NCBI GenBank assembly: GCA_027080755.1 | Contig: JALWQC010000372.1 | Span: 1-13,772, forward strand | DNA length: 13,772 nucleotides | Direction: 5' to 3' | Source of the DNA: Paracoccaceae bacterium | Lineage (GTDB): Bacteria > Pseudomonadota > Alphaproteobacteria > Rhodobacterales > Rhodobacteraceae | Part shown: positions 6,093-13,772 of the stretch, in pieces | Position numbering within the stretch: the first letter of the stretch is position 1 | Layout of the letters: every line of letters begins with the position of its first letter | Program-made: the position numbers and the translations under genes | The notes under the pieces: model-generated | What the model was told of the DNA's origin: nothing | The model's input: only the letters and a program-made list of their open reading frames with translations | Databases searched by the model: none

Positions 6093-8084
6093 ATGACCTC
6101 CGCCAACGACAGCGACCTTTTCAACGAAGACACCCCCGGCGATTACGACGCCTCCTCTATCGAGGTGCTGGAAGGCCTTGAACCGGTGCGCAAACGTCCC
6201 GGCATGTATATCGGGGGCACTGATGAGCGCGCCCTGCACCATCTGGTGGCCGAGGTTCTGGACAATTCCATGGACGAGGCCGTCGCAGGCCATGCCACGC
6301 GCATATCCGTGGAACTGCACGCCGATTATTCCGTTACCATCACCGACAACGGGCGCGGGATTCCGATTGATCCGCACCCGAAATTCCCCGACAAATCGGC
6401 GCTGGAGGTCATCCTCTGCACGCTGCACGCGGGCGGGAAATTCGGGGGCAAGGCCTATCAGACCTCGGGGGGGTTGCACGGCGTGGGGATTTCCGTCGTC
6501 AATGCCCTGTCCGATATTCTGGAGGTAGAGGTCGCGCGCAACAAACTTCTGTTTCGCCAGACCTTCGCGCGCGGGATACCGCAAGGACCGATAAAGGAAC
6601 TGGGACCGGTGCAGAACCGGCGCGGGACCTCGGTGCGGTTTCACCCGGATGCGGAAATTTTCGGGCCCAAGCTGAAATTCAAACCGGCGCGCCTGTTGAA
6701 GATGGTGCGCTCCAAGGCGTATCTGTTCAGCGGGGTGGAAATCCGCTGGAAATGCGCCCCCGAGGTCATCGCCCCCGGCGACGAAACCCCCGCCAGCGCC
6801 ACCTTCCATTTCCCCGGCGGGCTGGCCGATTACCTGAACGAAACCCTGTCCGGTCAGGCCACCTATGCCGAAAAACCCTTTGCCGGCACCGTCGATTTTG
6901 CCGAACGTTTCGGCGGCGATACCGTGGGCAAGGTCGAATGGGCCATCAACTGGACCCCGGCGCGCGACGGTTTTATCTCGTCCTACTGCAACACCGTGCC
7001 CACCCCCGAGGGCGGCACCCATGAAAACGGGTTCTGGGCCGCGATCCTGAAAGGCATCCGCGCCTATGGCGAGCTGGTCAACAACCGCAAGGCCGCCCAA
7101 ATCACCCGCGACGACCTGAGCGCGGGGGGCTGTGCCATCATTTCCGTTTTCATCCGGGAACCGGAATTCGTCGGCCAGACCAAGGACCGTCTGGCCACGA
7201 CCGAGGCCGCACGTCTGGTCGAAAACGCCGTGCGCGACCATTTCGACAACTGGCTGGCCGCCGACACCAAATCCGCCGGCGCCATTCTGGATTATCTGGT
7301 GCTGCGCGCCGATGAACGCCTGCGCCGGCGGGCCGAAAAGGAAACCGCCCGCAAATCCGCCACGAAAAAGCTGCGCCTGCCCGGAAAACTGGCCGATTGT
7401 TCGGCCAAGGACCGCTCCAACACCGAACTGTTTCTGGTGGAGGGGGACTCCGCCGGCGGCTCGGCCAAACAGGGGCGCAACCGTAAAACACAGGCGATCC
7501 TGCCGCTCAAGGGGAAGATCCTGAACGTTCTGGGGGCGGCCTCGTCCAAAATGGCGCAAAACCAGGAAATCAACGATCTGTGCCAGGCGATGGGCGTGCA
7601 GCCGGGGTTGAAATTCAACGTTGATGACCTGCGCTACGAACGTATCATCATCATGACCGACGCGGATGTGGACGGCGCCCATATCGCCGCCCTGCTGATG
7701 ACCTTCTTCTTCAGCCAGATGCGCCCGCTGATTGACGGCGGCCACCTGTTTCTGGCCGCCCCGCCGCTCTATCGCCTGACGCAGGGTGCGAAATCCGTTT
7801 ACGCCAACGACGAGGTCGAGCGCGACATGTGGCTGGAAAAGGGCCTTGGCGGGCGCGGCAAGATCGAGGTCTCGCGCTTCAAGGGTCTGGGGGAAATGAA
7901 CCCCTCGCAGCTGAAAGAAACCACAATGGACCCGAAATCCCGCGTCCTGATCCGCGTCACCATAGACGAGGACGCCCCCGGCGAAACCGGCGATCTGGTG
8001 GAACGGCTGATGGGCAAAAAACCGGAAAAACGGTTCCAGTACATCCAGGAAAACGCCCGTTTCGTGGAAGAACTGGATATTTAG
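6093..8084 (+). CDS. parE: DNA topoisomerase IV subunit B
   Basis: The 663-residue ATPase subunit of topoisomerase IV works with ParC to decatenate daughter chromosomes. The GHKL ATPase motifs are AEVLDNSMDEA around Asn58, DNGRGIP at 85-91 and GGLHGVG at 126-132, with the transducer QTK loop at 362-364. The TOPRIM domain has LVEGDSAGGSAKQGR from 448, ILPLKGKILNV at 469-479, and the metal-binding DADVDGAH at 523-530. SRFKGLGEMNP and a C-terminal IQENARFVEELDI end are typical of the family. The length, about 660 rather than 800 or more, and the lack of a C-terminal insertion favour ParE over GyrB. The ribosome site before the ATG at 6093 is weak; the start fits the usual N-terminal length before SSIEVLEGLEPVRKRPGMYIG. 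parC is not in the window. Confidence 0.94.
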   Translation: MTSANDSDLFNEDTPGDYDASSIEVLEGLEPVRKRPGMYIGGTDERALHHLVAEVLDNSMDEAVAGHATRISVELHADYSVTITDNGRGIPIDPHPKFPDKSALEVILCTLHAGGKFGGKAYQTSGGLHGVGISVVNALSDILEVEVARNKLLFRQTFARGIPQGPIKELGPVQNRRGTSVRFHPDAEIFGPKLKFKPARLLKMVRSKAYLFSGVEIRWKCAPEVIAPGDETPASATFHFPGGLADYLNETLSGQATYAEKPFAGTVDFAERFGGDTVGKVEWAINWTPARDGFISSYCNTVPTPEGGTHENGFWAAILKGIRAYGELVNNRKAAQITRDDLSAGGCAIISVFIREPEFVGQTKDRLATTEAARLVENAVRDHFDNWLAADTKSAGAILDYLVLRADERLRRRAEKETARKSATKKLRLPGKLADCSAKDRSNTELFLVEGDSAGGSAKQGRNRKTQAILPLKGKILNVLGAASSKMAQNQEINDLCQAMGVQPGLKFNVDDLRYERIIIMTDADVDGAHIAALLMTFFFSQMRPLIDGGHLFLAAPPLYRLTQGAKSVYANDEVERDMWLEKGLGGRGKIEVSRFKGLGEMNPSQLKETTMDPKSRVLIRVTIDEDAPGETGDLVERLMGKKPEKRFQYIQENARFVEELDI

Positions 8085-8093
8085 GATCCCTGC

Positions 8094-8134
8094 CGGAAAA
8101 CAATCATGTATTTGATATATATGATTGTTTTCCG
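8094..8134. repeat. Perfect 14-bp-arm inverted repeat after parE
   Basis: CGGAAAACAATCAT at 8094-8107 is the exact reverse complement of ATGATTGTTTTCCG at 8121-8134, with a 13-base A/T-rich centre that allows three more pairs. It sits 10 bases after the parE stop, where a terminator is expected, but there is no T-run after the stem; the T's are inside the right arm. It could be a terminator of parE transcripts or a protein-binding site ahead of the next operon. Confidence 0.7.
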
Positions 8135-8169
8135 TTGTCCCCGCCCGGAATTTTCGGCATATCCCCTTT

Positions 8170-8541
8170 ATGACACTCAAGACCCCATATCGTATTCTTT
8201 TGTCCGCATTGCTGATTTTCAGCATCCTGTGGCCCAGAATAAACTATGCGGTGACGGAACTGTTCAGCGGCGGTTTTGATACCATCGTTATCTGTAACGG
8301 CGAGGGTCTGCAGCGTATCACCGTAAATTCCGACGGGCAGCCCGTTTCGCAGGACACCATTGTGCTTGATAAATGCGTCAATGTGCTGGCCGCGGTGCCC
8401 TTCCCTTCGCTCGACTGGACGTTCGAGCGACGCCTGCTGGTTGTCGATCGCGTTATTGCCCGTCCGGCACAGCGCCCGGCCACCCTGCATTTCAACGCCG
8501 CCATAAGCCCGGTCCGCGCCCCTCCTGTTGTGTTCGTGTAA
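8170..8541 (+). CDS. Small exported protein, DUF2946-like
   Basis: The protein has 123 residues. The ATG at 8170 is chosen over an upstream TTG that lies inside the inverted repeat; no strong ribosome site is visible. The N-terminus is a basic start followed by a hydrophobic segment at about 9-26, a signal peptide or anchor. The VICNGEGLQRITVNSDGQP segment near 40-58, Cys69 in LDKCVN, and the C-terminal RAPP (116-119) match the outline of DUF2946 proteins, which usually accompany copper or iron uptake genes. The usual second cysteine pair is reduced here: only Cys42 and Cys69 are present. It ends 34 bases before the PepSY membrane protein gene and is very likely in one operon with it. The family call is by pattern and moderate in strength. 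Confidence 0.6.
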   Translation: MTLKTPYRILLSALLIFSILWPRINYAVTELFSGGFDTIVICNGEGLQRITVNSDGQPVSQDTIVLDKCVNVLAAVPFPSLDWTFERRLLVVDRVIARPAQRPATLHFNAAISPVRAPPVVFV

Positions 8542-8575
8542 CTTTAACCCGAACTTTTACAAACAGGAAAAACCA

Positions 8576-9880
8576 ATGACTGAAACAACAGTTTCGGCCC
8601 CCGCGCAGGAAACCACGCGCGGCGGGGCCTTCTATCGACTTGTCTGGAAATGGCACTTTCTGGCCAGTCTCTACGTCTTGCCTTTCATGCTGATCCTCTC
8701 GATCAGTGGCGGCATTTACCTTTTCAAACCCCAGATAGAGGAATGGATATACCGCGACCGTCTGAACGTCGAAATAACCGGCCCGATGCAAACGCTGGAA
8801 ACACAAGAGGCCGCGGTGCGCACCGCCCTGCCCGACCTGAAGATCCGCAGCATCAAAACCGAGGAAACCCCGGGTCGTTCCACCGTATTCCAGGTGCGCG
8901 ACAAACAGCGCCATACCTCCTATGTCTGGGTGAACCCCTATACGGCGGAAATCATCGCGGTGCAGTCGCGTGACTCCATGCTGATGCGTATGGTGAAAAA
9001 ATTCCACGGGGAATTGCTGATGGGGCGTTTTGGCACCAAATTTGTCGAGCTTGCCTCGGAATGGGCTATCGTTCTGATGATAACCGGTGTCTATCTGTGG
9101 TGGCCCCGTGGCAAACGCAGCTGGCGCGCGGCCTTCAGCCTGCCGCACAGCCCCGGACGGGCCTGGTGGCGCGAGGCCCACAACATCACGGGGATCGCGG
9201 CCTTTGTCCTGATCATGCCGCTGTTGCTGTCGGGCCTGCCCTGGACAGATGTCTGGGGTGGCAGCTTCAAATACGTCCAGACCCAGACCGGACAGCGCCC
9301 CGTCAGCCTGCGCTGGGGCGGCAAGCCGGTGAAATCCACCACCGACGAAGGCACCCGCCTTCCCTATGCTCAGGTTATAGAGATCGCCAAAGCCGAAGGG
9401 ATCGCCCTGCCCTATTCCCTGCGTCCGCCCAAGGATAACAAGGCGACGTTCTGGATCGGCTCGGCCACGCGCGACCGTTTCAAGCGGGCCGAGATCGTGG
9501 TGGACCAGTATAGCGGCGAAGTCCTGAAACGGGTGGATTTTGCCGATAATCCGGTGCTGGCCAAAACCGTTTCGCTGGGGATCGGCTTTCATCAGGGGGA
9601 GCTTTACGGCTGGACCAACCTGATCCAGAATCTGGTCGCCGCCTTTCTGGGCATCGCGCTGGCGGTCACCGGTTTTGTGGCCTGGTGGAAACGACGCCCT
9701 GCGGGGGAACTGGGCGTGCCTGCCGCCCCCGAGGCGGTGCTAAGCAAAGGCATGATCGCGCTGGTGGTCATCCTGTCGCTGCTGTTACCTTTGATGGGGG
9801 CGTCGCTTGTCATTCTGCTGATACTGGACTGGCTGGTCTTTCGCCGCTTCGGCTGGTTCAGGGGGCGGATGCCGACATAA
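8576..9880 (+). CDS. PepSY-associated transmembrane protein (PiuB/FoxB-like)
   Basis: An inner-membrane protein of 434 residues. AGGA at 8565-8568, seven bases before the ATG, sets the start. Hydrophobic helices lie at about 28-50, 157-176, 204-223, 347-371 and 392-422. Between helices are periplasmic PepSY-type segments (VNPYTAEIIAV near 119-129; VDQYSGEVLKRVDF near 309-322). Histidines His27 (WKWH), His144 (KFHGELLMG), His202 (REAHNITG) and His339 (GFHQGELYG) sit in or next to helices in the pattern of this family. In studied relatives such as FoxB these bind heme, and the proteins reduce ferric siderophores. A ferric or other metal reductase role is an inference; no siderophore receptor is in the window. 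The upstream DUF2946-like gene supports a link to metal handling. It converges with lon across a shared terminator. Confidence 0.85.
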   Translation: MTETTVSAPAQETTRGGAFYRLVWKWHFLASLYVLPFMLILSISGGIYLFKPQIEEWIYRDRLNVEITGPMQTLETQEAAVRTALPDLKIRSIKTEETPGRSTVFQVRDKQRHTSYVWVNPYTAEIIAVQSRDSMLMRMVKKFHGELLMGRFGTKFVELASEWAIVLMITGVYLWWPRGKRSWRAAFSLPHSPGRAWWREAHNITGIAAFVLIMPLLLSGLPWTDVWGGSFKYVQTQTGQRPVSLRWGGKPVKSTTDEGTRLPYAQVIEIAKAEGIALPYSLRPPKDNKATFWIGSATRDRFKRAEIVVDQYSGEVLKRVDFADNPVLAKTVSLGIGFHQGELYGWTNLIQNLVAAFLGIALAVTGFVAWWKRRPAGELGVPAAPEAVLSKGMIALVVILSLLLPLMGASLVILLILDWLVFRRFGWFRGRMPT

Positions 9881-9899
9881 ATCCGCCTGAAACCGGAAT

Positions 9900-9936
9900 A
9901 AAAAAGGGCGCGGGGGGAAACCCTCGCGCCCTGTTT
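9900..9936. terminator. Bidirectional terminator between PepSY gene and lon
   Basis: The stem is GGGCGCGGGGG (9906-9916) with CCCTCGCGCCC (9921-9931): 11 pairs including one G-T, closed by a GAAA tetraloop (9917-9920). Six A's at 9900-9905 give lon transcripts, read on the minus strand, a T-run after the hairpin, so it is strongest for lon; on the plus strand TGTTTG follows the stem and makes a weaker stop for the PepSY gene. Confidence 0.88.
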
Positions 9937-9953
9937 GTCGGGGGTGGCCCCTG

Positions 9954-12362
<2,409 letters not shown>

Positions 12363-12418
12363 GTATAGTCCTTTTGTCTGCAAGGGACAGCCCTGCGGCG
12401 TCCCTCTGGTTGCCTATA

Positions 12419-12447
12419 ATCTGGAGGTCGCAGGGCAGACATTCAAG
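12419..12447 (-). promoter_or_regulatory. Heat-shock (sigma-32)-like promoter candidate for lon
   Basis: Read on the minus strand, CTTGAA (12447-12442), 14 bases, then CCTCCAGAT (12427-12419). This resembles the RpoH consensus of CTTGAA, 13-14 bases, CCCCATnT. lon is a heat-shock gene in many bacteria. The transcript would begin near 12410 with a leader of about 50 bases, in which AGGGAC/GTCCCT (12383-12388, 12400-12405) can form a small hairpin. A perfect TATAAT on the opposite strand at 12415-12420 overlaps it. Confidence 0.5.
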
Positions 12448-12538
12448 GGCTGATTTGCGCACGTTCCCGTTTTATTCCGCCCACAAGCGTAGTTTCACCG
12501 CAGTTTACGCGCATAAACGGTTTTGCTAGGCTGGCGGG

Positions 12539-12988
12539 ATGAAACACGCATATGATCTTGAACGTTTTGTATCGGCGCAGGCGCCGGTCTATGAAACCGC
12601 CTTGTCCGAGCTGCGCGCGGGGGCCAAGCAAAGCCACTGGATGTGGTATATTTTTCCCCAGATTGCCGGACTGGGCATTAGCGCCACCGCGCAGTTCTAC
12701 GCCATTGGCGACCGGGGCGAGGCGACGGCCTATCTGTCCCATCCGCTGCTGGGGCCGCGGCTGGTGGAATGCACGAAGGTGGCGCTGGCCCATGCGGACA
12801 AGGGCGCGCCGGCCCTGTTCGGAGCGCCGGACGACCTGAAATTCCAGTCATCCATCACCCTGTTCTCGCGCGTCCACAACGCCCATCCGGTGTTCAGGCA
12901 GGCGCTGGAGGCGTTTTTTGGCGGCATCGGCGACGAAAAGACCCTGAAATCCCTGCGCATGGCCTTTATTGAATCACTGGACGACTAG
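12539..12988 (+). CDS. DUF1810 family protein
   Basis: A 149-residue soluble protein that covers the whole DUF1810 domain. Recognisable stretches are YDLERFVSAQAPVYETALSEL (5-25), the hallmark SHWMWYIFPQIAGLG at 32-46, YLSHPLLGPRLVECT near 65-79, DDLKFQSSITLF near 98-109, and FFGGIGDEKTLKSL near 126-139. The function of the family is not established. There is no signal peptide or membrane segment. The ATG at 12539-12541 has only a poor ribosome site (AGG about ten bases upstream), so expression may be low. The gene diverges from lon across 176 bases, in which a perfect plus-strand TATAAT (12415-12420) is the only good -10 and lacks a -35. Its last 15 bases overlap the convergent ArsR-type gene. 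Confidence 0.88.
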   Translation: MKHAYDLERFVSAQAPVYETALSELRAGAKQSHWMWYIFPQIAGLGISATAQFYAIGDRGEATAYLSHPLLGPRLVECTKVALAHADKGAPALFGAPDDLKFQSSITLFSRVHNAHPVFRQALEAFFGGIGDEKTLKSLRMAFIESLDD

Positions 12989-13258
12989 GGCCAGAGCGTA
13001 GCGGTCGAAGGCGGCGGGGTTAACGGTTAACCATGTTTCCGGCCCCTTGATCCTGCGCCGCACCAGATGCCCGCGGGTCATTTTTGAAATATGGAAGGCC
13101 AGCGTGGTCCGGTTCAGGCCGCTTTGGGCAATCAGGCGGTGGAAGGGCATGCCCTTGGGTCCGGCAGCACGCAAAATCTGGAACAGCATCTGGCGGCGGG
13201 GATGGGCAAGCGCGTTGAAAAAATCGGCGGCCAATTCCTGTTTGTACGTTGGTTTCAT
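12974..13258 (-). CDS. ArsR-type winged-helix transcriptional regulator
   Basis: The protein has 94 residues. AAGGA seven bases upstream of the ATG at 13256-13258 sets the start and rules out a longer upstream frame. It opens with ELAADFFNALAHPRRQMLFQIL (8-29), the dimerisation and first-helix region of ArsR repressors. MPFHRLIAQSGLNRTTLAFHISKM (37-60) follows as helix-turn-helix with the recognition helix, then HLVRRRIKGPETWLTVNP (64-81) as the beta-wing. There are no cysteines, so it lacks the classical metal-thiol site; the signal could be something else or a His/acidic site. A palindrome 23 bases upstream of the start suggests autoregulation. It is tail-to-tail with, and overlaps by 15 bases, the DUF1810 gene. 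No obvious target gene is co-directional; tgt lies upstream on the same strand. Confidence 0.85.
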   Translation of the reverse strand: MKPTYKQELAADFFNALAHPRRQMLFQILRAAGPKGMPFHRLIAQSGLNRTTLAFHISKMTRGHLVRRRIKGPETWLTVNPAAFDRYALALVVQ

Positions 13259-13280
13259 TGGATATTCCTTCCGGTTTCGC

Positions 13281-13306
13281 TGTTTACTAACATAGGTTAG
13301 TAGACA
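13281..13306. promoter_or_regulatory. Palindromic operator of the ArsR-type regulator
   Basis: TGTTTACTAAC (13281-13291), ATAG centre, GTTAGTAGACA (13296-13306): the arms match at 10 of 11 positions. On the minus strand it contains the -10 candidate TATGTT (13294-13289), so a bound dimer would block transcription of the regulator gene that starts 23 bases away. The 26-base size and symmetry fit an ArsR dimer site. Confidence 0.7.
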
Positions 13307-13313
13307 GCGGTTA

Positions 13314-13366
13314 ACGCAAGGTTTCCGCCCGGAAACCCGCACAGGATTTCCACGGAAAACTTGCGT
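13314..13366. repeat. Nested TTTCC/GGAAA inverted repeats
   Basis: An outer imperfect stem pairs 13314-13327 (ACGCAAGGTTTCCG) with 13353-13366 (CGGAAAACTTGCGT), 13 of 14 positions. Inside it are two competing hairpins: GGTTTCC/GGAAACC at 13320-13326 and 13331-13337 with a 4-base loop, and TTTCC/GGAAA at 13347-13351 and 13354-13358. They lie between the tgt stop and the ArsR operator. There is no T-run, so an ordinary intrinsic terminator for tgt is not clear. Confidence 0.6.
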
Positions 13367-13396
13367 CAAATTGTTGGAAACCGTCCCCCGAAACCG

Positions 13397-13772
13397 TCAG
13401 AGCGGCGCCAGATCGCCCTTTTCCCGCTGCTCGTGGAACTGCGCCACGAAATCCGCCAGCGTGCCGGCGGCAATGGCCCCGCGCAGCCCCTGCATCAGTT
13501 CCTGATAGTAATGCAGGTTGTGCCAGGTCATCAGCATTGACGAAATAATCTCGTTCGCCTTGAAAACATGATGCAGATAGGCGCGCGAATATTGCGTGCA
13601 GGCCGGACAGCCGCAGGCCGGATCCAGCGGGCGCGGGTCGTCGCGGTGGCGTGCATTCTTGATGTTGATCGCCCCCATGCGCGTCAGCGCCTGCCCGTTG
13701 CGCCCCGAGCGGCTGGGCAGCACACAGTCGAACATATCGACCCCGCGCTCCACCGCCCCGACAATATCGTCC
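13397..13772 (-). CDS. tgt: Queuine tRNA-ribosyltransferase (C-terminal part)
   Basis: Only the last 124 residues are in the window; the gene continues past the right edge. The enzyme exchanges the wobble guanine of GUN-anticodon tRNAs for the queuosine precursor. The fragment opens with [21 protein letters not shown], the active-site loop; the Asp in MFDC aligns with the catalytic nucleophile (Asp280 in Zymomonas TGT). The zinc site is CGCPAC, giving Cys53, Cys55 and Cys58 of the fragment, plus His84 in TWHNLHYY. The spacing of these four (2, 3 and 26) and of the Asp 38 residues earlier matches the Zymomonas enzyme. LPSRSGRNG varies from the more usual LPTRNARNG. The end at [15 protein letters not shown] is normal for the family. 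queA or related genes are not visible. Confidence 0.93.
   Translation of the reverse strand, partial: DDIVGAVERGVDMFDCVLPSRSGRNGQALTRMGAINIKNARHRDDPRPLDPACGCPACTQYSRAYLHHVFKANEIISSMLMTWHNLHYYQELMQGLRGAIAAGTLADFVAQFHEQREKGDLAPL

Noticed and set aside
6093..8084. GyrB as the identity of the type II topoisomerase subunit
   Set aside because: At 663 residues, with no GyrB-length insertion, it fits ParE better, although both share the ATPase and TOPRIM motifs.
5943..8225. A 760-codon open frame on the minus strand opposite parE
   Set aside because: It is antisense to a full-length ParE with every motif intact, shows no family motifs, and runs across the terminator and parE promoter.
12415..12420. 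Perfect plus-strand TATAAT taken as the DUF1810 promoter
   Set aside because: No -35 hexamer is found 16-19 bases upstream, and it lies about 120 bases before the start codon; kept only as part of the overlapping-signal finding.

Overview
The window looks like the chromosome of a GC-rich alphaproteobacterium, most likely of the Rhodobacterales (Roseobacter/Rhodobacter group). This rests on the gene families present (parE, lon, tgt, an alpha/beta-hydrolase-OsmC fusion, a DUF3445 protein, a PepSY/DUF2946-like pair) and on GC-rich codon use. It is judged by eye, not by a database search. No tRNA, rRNA, CRISPR array, insertion sequence or phage gene was found. Both ends cut through genes: a DUF3445 gene on the left and tgt on the right.

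Left part (1-5946). The most unusual feature is a divergent two-gene cassette present twice in the same orientation, about 4.1 kb apart. Each copy has a family 2 glycosyltransferase on the minus strand and, diverging from it, a very small hydrophobic protein of 67 or 69 residues on the plus strand that ends at its own hairpin terminator. The two small proteins are identical at 50 of 51 core residues. Their DNA differs at 15 positions in that core, 14 of them silent, while the two glycosyltransferases have diverged widely. Between the copies lie a fused alpha/beta-hydrolase-OsmC gene and, convergent to it, a tryptophanase gene. The DUF3445 (heme-dependent oxidative N-demethylase-like) gene starts one base after the first glycosyltransferase stops.

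Middle (5947-9953). parE (topoisomerase IV subunit B) has its own promoter candidate. A perfect 14-bp-arm inverted repeat follows it. Next comes a two-gene unit: a small exported DUF2946-like protein and a PepSY-type membrane protein with four histidines placed like heme ligands, which suggests metal or redox work at the inner membrane. A GAAA-tetraloop hairpin then separates the convergent PepSY and lon genes.

Right part (9954-13772). lon is on the minus strand behind a heat-shock-like promoter candidate. A DUF1810 gene diverges from it and overlaps, tail to tail, a small ArsR-type repressor gene that has a clear palindromic operator. A cluster of nested TTTCC/GGAAA inverted repeats lies between the repressor and the 3' end of tgt. 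No gene-free stretch exceeds 300 bases; the longest gaps, about 140-175 bp, are described as features or findings.
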